A DNA stretch of 8,919 bases, taken from positions 1 through 8,919 of the forward strand of contig DMLH01000006.1 of the NCBI GenBank assembly GCA_003453435.1, in the 5' to 3' direction. Of this stretch, positions 4,810 through 8,919 are shown one piece after another; the stretch's first letter is position 1; each line of letters begins with the position of its first letter. Under the pieces are notes generated by a model that saw only the letters and a list, made by a program, of their open reading frames with translations, was not told the origin of the DNA and did no database searches. The translations under genes were made by a program, and so were the position numbers. Source of the DNA: Clostridiales bacterium (lineage in GTDB: Bacteria > Bacillota > Clostridia > Christensenellales > UBA1242).

Positions 4810-6279
4810 TTACCAAATATCATCTGCAATTCCAGAATCATCTAGAGGTGTTATTTTGGACGGAATTTCCTCGCCATTTAAGTCTTCCTTGCCCGGCCTT
4901 TTTTTGAACTGTGGCATTGACTTTTCAAGGCTTCCTGCTTCAGCATCTGCGGTTGTGCTTGTAAATGTTGTGTATTCGCTGTTAAATTTAAGTTTTATTG
5001 TTGGTGTTTCACCATGTCTATTTTTTGCAACAATAAGTTCTACCATGCCCATTTTCTTTGTTTCATCGGCTGTGTACTTATCTGGGTTATAAATAAACAT
5101 AACACTATCAGCGTCTTGCTCAATTGCACCAGATTCACGCAAATCAGCAAGCATAGGTCTGTGGTCTGTACGTTGTTCTGGGCCACGAGACAACTGACTT
5201 AAGAGTAGAATTGGCACGTTTAAATCCTTGGCTGCATTTTTTAAATTTTTTGTTATGTTTGCAACTTCTTGTTCGCGATTTTGTTGCGATTTTGTGCTAT
5301 CGGAAGCCATAAGTTGCAAGTAGTCAATCATAACAAGGTCTAAGCCATGTTCACGCTTAATTCTTCGGCACTCGCTTATAATTCTACTAACAGTCACACC
5401 AGAAGTATCGGAAACATAAATATTACTTTCCTTAAGTTTTTTACGGCTAGCCCAAAGCGCCGTCCAATCATCAGCAGAAAGTTCACCATTAAGTGCCTTT
5501 TTCATATCCACTGTTGCAACACTGCAAACTGCCCTTTGCGCAAGTTCCACATTAGTCATTTCTAAGGAGAACACCGCAACAACAGCATTGCTGTCTAACG
5601 CACTATTTGTAACAATATTCATTGCAAGGCTGGTTTTACCAACACCAGGACGTGCAGCAAGTAAGAATAGTCCACCTTTTTGTAAACCACCATTAAGTGC
5701 CTTGTCAAGTGCAAAATATCCTGTTTTAAGGCCAGTGATTGCATTAGGATTTTTTGCAATATCTTCAAACTTTTTGCTTGCCTCTTCCACACTTTCGGCA
5801 ATATGAGTTAAACCACCACGCTTTTCGGTTGCAATATCTGTTAATACTTTTTCAATGTATTCAATAACGTCTTTAGAATTTTCACCATCATAGCACTTTG
5901 CAGAAATTGTGTTGCCAAGTTCAAGCAATTTTCTAAGTTTGCTTTGCTCGGTTAAAATGTCGGTGTAATACTTATAATTTGATGCAGTTGGTACAGCATT
6001 TGTAAGTGTTGTTATGTAGTCCATTCCGCCAATTTCTGACAACTTGCCTGTTTTTTCAAGTTCACTAATAAGTGTGACATAATCAATAGGTTGATTTTTG
6101 AGCATTAAATCCTTCATAACCAAAAAAATTGTTTGATGTATGCCACTATAAAAATCATCTACGCTGAGTGTAGAACATAGCTCGTTAGCAACAACATTAC
6201 TAATTAAAATACAACCAAGCACTGATTGCTCTGCCTCTATTGAATAAGGCACTTTTCTAGCCAAAACGTCTTTTGCCAC
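4810..6279 (-). CDS. dnaB: replicative DNA helicase DnaB
   Basis: DnaB is the hexameric 5'-3' helicase that unwinds DNA at the replication fork and recruits primase. The N-terminal domain opens with VPYSIEAEQSVLGCILI at about 10-26. The RecA-like domain holds Walker A ARPGVGKTS at 209-217, the SLEM motif with the catalytic Glu at 240, Walker B LVMIDYLQL at 315-323, SQLSRGPEQR at 361-370, DLRESGAIEQDAD at 379-391 and the KNRHG arginine-finger loop at 419-423. No intein interrupts it. I place the start at GTG 6279 because AAAGGAG (6291-6285) is 5 nt upstream; a GTG eight codons earlier at 6303 has no such site. This gives 489 residues, slightly long owing to a variable C-terminal tail. It shares a promoter with the small membrane protein upstream. 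rplI, its frequent neighbour in Firmicutes, is absent. Confidence 0.97.
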   Translation of the reverse strand: MAKDVLARKVPYSIEAEQSVLGCILISNVVANELCSTLSVDDFYSGIHQTIFLVMKDLMLKNQPIDYVTLISELEKTGKLSEIGGMDYITTLTNAVPTASNYKYYTDILTEQSKLRKLLELGNTISAKCYDGENSKDVIEYIEKVLTDIATEKRGGLTHIAESVEEASKKFEDIAKNPNAITGLKTGYFALDKALNGGLQKGGLFLLAARPGVGKTSLAMNIVTNSALDSNAVVAVFSLEMTNVELAQRAVCSVATVDMKKALNGELSADDWTALWASRKKLKESNIYVSDTSGVTVSRIISECRRIKREHGLDLVMIDYLQLMASDSTKSQQNREQEVANITKNLKNAAKDLNVPILLLSQLSRGPEQRTDHRPMLADLRESGAIEQDADSVMFIYNPDKYTADETKKMGMVELIVAKNRHGETPTIKLKFNSEYTTFTSTTADAEAGSLEKSMPQFKKRPGKEDLNGEEIPSKITPLDDSGIADDIW

Positions 6280-6291
6280 AATTTCTCCTTT
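6279..6291 (-). promoter_or_regulatory. ribosome binding site deciding the dnaB start
   Basis: AAAGGAG at 6291-6285 lies 5 nt before GTG at 6279, whose downstream codons give VAKDVLARKVPYSIEAEQ. This supports 6279 over the in-frame GTG at 6303, which lacks a Shine-Dalgarno sequence. Confidence 0.85.
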
Positions 6292-6323
6292 GCATTTATA
6301 CACAATAAAATGCTAAAATTATT

Positions 6324-6569
6324 TTATTTGTTTTTCTTGTTTTTTTCTAGTTCATTTTGTTTTAATAATTCTCTTTTTTGACGCAGTTTAAAATAAATAA
6401 GTTCTTCAATTGCAAAAATTCCACCTGCAATTACAACAAACATAACAATCATTACAAAATTGCTTACTTTGTTTGTGAGTAAAAGCCCTAGTGCAATTAA
6501 AGCCGGTAACATAAATGCAAACGTAATTAAAAATCTAATAAATAGTTTTGTTGCGTCTTTTCTTGTCAT
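6324..6569 (-). CDS. small two-helix membrane protein, 81 residues
   Basis: This is a hypothetical membrane protein. Two hydrophobic helices are clear: about residues 9-32 (LFIRFLITFAFMLPALIALGLL) and about 36-56 (NFVMIVMFVVIAGGIFAIEEL), separated by a very short turn with an NK. The tail (59-81) is strongly basic, KLRQKRELLKQNELEKNKKNK, and together with the basic N-terminus (MTRKDATK) suggests both ends face the cytoplasm. The ATG follows GGAGG at a 4-nt spacing. It is the first gene of the unit with dnaB, ending 44 nt before the dnaB start, and has a promoter at 6637-6609. I do not recognise a named family. The link to dnaB is genomic only; no function should be read from it. Confidence 0.85.
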   Translation of the reverse strand: MTRKDATKLFIRFLITFAFMLPALIALGLLLTNKVSNFVMIVMFVVIAGGIFAIEELIYFKLRQKRELLKQNELEKNKKNK

Positions 6570-6608
6570 ACTGCCTCCACAAAAATTAGCAAAACAAAAT
6601 ACATAAAA

Positions 6609-6637
6609 AATTTAGCACAAATTACTCACTATGTCAA
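6609..6637 (-). promoter_or_regulatory. promoter of the small membrane protein-dnaB unit
   Basis: TTGACA (6637-6632) is followed after 17 nt by TAAATT (6614-6609), which is preceded by TGC and so forms an extended -10. The predicted start is near 6602, about 33 nt before the ATG at 6569. The perfect -35 with an extended -10 offsets the 4/6 match of the -10 hexamer. Confidence 0.8.
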
Positions 6638-6704
6638 TTAACTTATATATAAAAAATAAATCACTAACATCAATAAACCATTAGGTTGCGTTATTATAAT
6701 GTTT

Positions 6705-6733
6705 AAAAAGGTTTGTTAAACGCTTAACAAACC
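6705..6733 (-). terminator. intrinsic terminator after the 141-residue gene
   Basis: A perfect 10-bp stem, GGTTTGTTAA (6733-6724) with TTAACAAACC (6719-6710), encloses a 4-nt loop and is followed by TTTTT on the minus strand. It lies 14 nt beyond the stop codon at 6748. Confidence 0.93.
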
Positions 6734-6747
6734 CTATATTTTGATTT

Positions 6748-7173
6748 TTATATTGTTTTTTCCTCATTTCTCATTTCATCGCAAACACTTTTAACAACTT
6801 TGCGCCTTTTAAAGTATCCGTAATTTTTAAGTTTGTGCATTTGTGTATCTCTTTTTGCTAATTCATTATACAAATTCATAATTTTATCAACAAAATTTAA
6901 ATCAAATTTTTCACTTAATGCACTTTTCATACGCTCTAAGTTATCTTCTCTTATGTCAATTTGATGTTGAAGATCTTTTCCAGAAAGATTTCTCGTTTCA
7001 ACACTTATTTTTGCCATAAGATGCGCTCTGTAAAGACTGTCAACATACTTAAAAAGTCCATCAATATGTTGATCCTCTGCCACTGATTTTTCCTTATAAA
7101 ACTTTAGTATTTTATTGTAAACCATTTGCCTTTTTACTTTAATATATTTCGATACTTCGTCTAATTTTCTCAT
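6748..7173 (-). CDS. hypothetical charged helical protein, 141 residues
   Basis: I do not recognise this family. The likely start is the ATG at 7173, since GGAG (7183-7180) is 6 nt upstream; the upstream in-frame TTG at 7185 overlaps that site. The product is 141 residues, basic, almost wholly helical, with no membrane segment. The N-terminal segment LDEVSKYIKVKRQMVYNKILKF (4-25) has the look of a helix-turn-helix of the MerR/excisionase type (E-V-x-x-Y-x-x-V-x-R-x-x-V-Y), but this is weak and the rest of the domain is not evident. Residues 30-110 alternate charged and hydrophobic residues in a coiled-coil-like way, and the C-terminus has the basic patch YFKRRKVVKSV (120-130). It lies between typA and the dnaB unit and ends in a strong terminator. 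DNA or RNA binding is possible but unproven. Confidence 0.82.
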   Translation of the reverse strand: MRKLDEVSKYIKVKRQMVYNKILKFYKEKSVAEDQHIDGLFKYVDSLYRAHLMAKISVETRNLSGKDLQHQIDIREDNLERMKSALSEKFDLNFVDKIMNLYNELAKRDTQMHKLKNYGYFKRRKVVKSVCDEMRNEEKTI

Positions 7174-7188
7174 CTTCAACTCCAACTA

Positions 7189-7222
7189 ATTATAGTTTAC
7201 AACTAAAATTTGAAATTGTCAA
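7189..7222 (-). promoter_or_regulatory. promoter candidates of the 141-residue gene
   Basis: A perfect TTGACA (7222-7217) is followed after 17 nt by TAAACT (7199-7194), a 4/6 match. A perfect TATAAT (7194-7189) overlaps the end of that hexamer, but at a 22-nt spacing that is too long to pair with the same -35. Either gives a start at about 7187-7182 and a very short leader. No terminator separates it from typA, so readthrough is also possible. Confidence 0.62.
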
Positions 7223-7230
7223 TATGCTTT

Positions 7231-8919
7231 TTAATTTTCTGCCAATTGTTTTTTTGCACGTGCTTTTGCCCTAAGTTCTCTATCTAAAATTGTTTTTCTA
7301 ATTCTTAAACTCTGTGGGGTCACTTCCAAAAGTTCATCGTCTGCCAAAAACTCAATGCATTCTTCAAGGCTCATTTTAACAGGTGGTATTAAACGCAATG
7401 CCTCGTCTGATGAACTTGAACGACAATTGGAAAGGTGTTTTTCTTTGCAAACATTTACAACTAAGTCTTCATTTTTAGGGTTTCTGCCAACAACCATGCC
7501 ACCATAAACTTCCACATTTGCACCAATAAACAAATCACCACGCTCTTGCGCATTAAATAGACCATAAACAACGCTTTTTCCGTTTTCAAAGGCAATTAAT
7601 GAACCCATATTTCTTCTAACAATGTCACCTTTATATGGCTCATATCCATGATGAACACTTGTGAGTACGCCTTCGCCCTTTGTATCGGTTAAAAATTCGC
7701 TTTTATACCCAAATAAACCACGGCTTGGAATTAAAAATTCCATTTTAAGACGGCTACCGTGGGTTGTCATGTTAACAAACTCGCCTTTTCTAACACCCAT
7801 TTTGCTCATAACAGAGCCCATGCACTCTTCAGGCACGTCAACAACAAGTCTATCAATTGGCTCTAACTTTGTACCATTTTCGTCATATTTATACAATACT
7901 TTTGGCATAGAAACTTGAAATTCATATCCTTCACGTCTCATATTTTCAATTAGTATTGAAAGATGCATTTCGCCTCTGCCACAAACCCTAAATGCTTCTG
8001 TTGTATCGGTATCGTAAACTTTTAAAGAAAGATCTTTTTCAGCCTCTTTGTAAAGTCTTGCCCTTAAATGACGGCTTGTCACATATTTTCCTTCCTTACC
8101 TGCAAACGGACTATCGTTTACACTAAAAGTCATTTCAACACTTGGTTCGCTAATCTTTACAAAAGGCAATGCTTCAACGCAACTTGCATCGCACACGGTG
8201 TCGCCAATTCTAAAATTTGGTGTACCAGCAATACACACAATGTCACCAAACTCACTTTGCTCATGAGGTACTTTTTTCATACCTTCAAATTCGTATAGCG
8301 CTGTAACTTTACATCTTTCATCTGCTTTTTCACCATGATAGTTTGTAACAACAATTTGGTCGTTTGTATGAACTGTTCCACGAACAATTTTACCAATTGC
8401 AAGTTTGCCTACATAGTCATTGCTTTCTGTTGAACTTACAAGCATTTGAAATGCACCGTCTGGGTCGCCCTCTGGTGCTGGTATATAGTCAACAATCATA
8501 TCAAGAAGTGGCATAAAATCCTTACCCATAACATTTGGGTCAGTGCTTGCAACACCTGTACGTGCACTAACATAAATAAATGGACTATCAAGTTGCTCAT
8601 CATTTGCATCCAAATCCATCAAAAGTTCTAAGACTTCATCTTTTACTTCTGCAAGCCTTGTGCCAGGTTTATCAATTTTGTTAACAACAACAATAACTTT
8701 TAAATTGAGTGCAAGTGCTTTTTCCAAAACAAATCTTGTCTGTGGCATTGGACCCTCAAAAGCGTCTACAATTAAAAGAACACCGTCAACCATTTTTAAA
8801 CTTCTTTCAACTTCACCACCAAAATCAGCATGTCCTGGGGTGTCAACAATGTTAATTTTAACGCCTTTATGCATACAAGAGCAGTTTTTTGCAAGAATTG
8901 TAATTCCTCTTTCTCTTTC
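7231..8919 (-). CDS. typA: translational GTPase TypA/BipA (5' end outside the window)
   Basis: TypA/BipA is a ribosome-associated GTPase related to EF-G and LepA, involved in large-subunit assembly and stress or cold adaptation. The reading frame runs through the window edge: the first visible codons read ERERGITILAKN, the switch I/G2 region, so the true start is beyond 8919. About 562 residues are visible of the usual 600-610; the P-loop (G1) is missing only because of the window edge. Visible motifs are DTPGH (26-30 of the visible part), NKID (80-83) and SARTG (about 118). The EF-G-like domains follow, with GRGEMHLSILIENMRREGYEFQ and GYKSEFLTDTKGEG, and then the BipA-specific C-terminal domain with VYGGMVVGRNPKNEDL and LLEVTPQSLRIRK. 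The ATG at 8874 is internal. Confidence 0.97.
   Translation of the reverse strand, partial: ERERGITILAKNCSCMHKGVKINIVDTPGHADFGGEVERSLKMVDGVLLIVDAFEGPMPQTRFVLEKALALNLKVIVVVNKIDKPGTRLAEVKDEVLELLMDLDANDEQLDSPFIYVSARTGVASTDPNVMGKDFMPLLDMIVDYIPAPEGDPDGAFQMLVSSTESNDYVGKLAIGKIVRGTVHTNDQIVVTNYHGEKADERCKVTALYEFEGMKKVPHEQSEFGDIVCIAGTPNFRIGDTVCDASCVEALPFVKISEPSVEMTFSVNDSPFAGKEGKYVTSRHLRARLYKEAEKDLSLKVYDTDTTEAFRVCGRGEMHLSILIENMRREGYEFQVSMPKVLYKYDENGTKLEPIDRLVVDVPEECMGSVMSKMGVRKGEFVNMTTHGSRLKMEFLIPSRGLFGYKSEFLTDTKGEGVLTSVHHGYEPYKGDIVRRNMGSLIAFENGKSVVYGLFNAQERGDLFIGANVEVYGGMVVGRNPKNEDLVVNVCKEKHLSNCRSSSSDEALRLIPPVKMSLEECIEFLADDELLEVTPQSLRIRKTILDRELRAKARAKKQLAEN

Noticed and set aside
7183..7185. TTG at 7185 as the start of the 141-residue gene
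   Set aside because: It overlaps the GGAG that serves the ATG at 7173 and has no ribosome binding site of its own.

Overview
The window is AT-rich bacterial chromosome carrying core information-processing genes, all on the minus strand. The gene content and order (rpmG-secE-nusG-rplK-rplA; dnaB; typA), strong AGGAGG-type ribosome binding sites, near-consensus TTGACA/TATAAT promoters and U-tract hairpin terminators fit a low-GC Firmicutes (Clostridia-like) organism. The unfamiliar small proteins and divergent ribosomal protein L11 suggest a poorly characterised, possibly uncultured lineage. This placement is inferred from sequence character, not from a search.

Layout in transcription order (right to left). 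At 8919-7231 is typA (BipA GTPase), whose first 45 or so codons lie outside the window. It is followed by an unrecognised 141-residue, highly charged helical protein (7173-6748) that has its own promoter candidates and a strong terminator. A TTGACA promoter near 6637-6609 then drives a two-gene unit: an 81-residue two-helix membrane protein (6569-6324) and the replicative helicase dnaB (6279-4810), closed by a terminator. An extended -10 promoter drives an unrecognised protein of about 414 residues (4677-3433). A perfect consensus promoter drives an unrecognised 127-residue protein (3310-2927) with its own terminator. Last comes the ribosomal/transcription/secretion operon rpmG-secE-nusG-rplK-rplA (2691-228), with a promoter at 2776-2748 and a terminator at 178-205.

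The operon joins protein synthesis (L33, L11, L1), transcription elongation (NusG) and protein export (SecE), as in many bacteria. Between nusG and rplK, a hairpin resembling the L1-binding site of 23S rRNA lies just upstream of the rplK ribosome binding site, so feedback repression of L11-L1 synthesis by free L1 is likely. A short repeat with small palindromes occurs in this intergenic region and again beyond the operon terminator.

The most notable observations are: an L11 that has lost all three prolines of the PPVGPALG segment; the L1-type leader; the repeat pair; an ideal promoter in front of an orphan 127-residue protein; and a terminator-like hairpin at the predicted +1 of the rpmG operon. 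I found no CRISPR array, mobile element, tRNA or rRNA gene. No gene-free stretch exceeds 300 bases.
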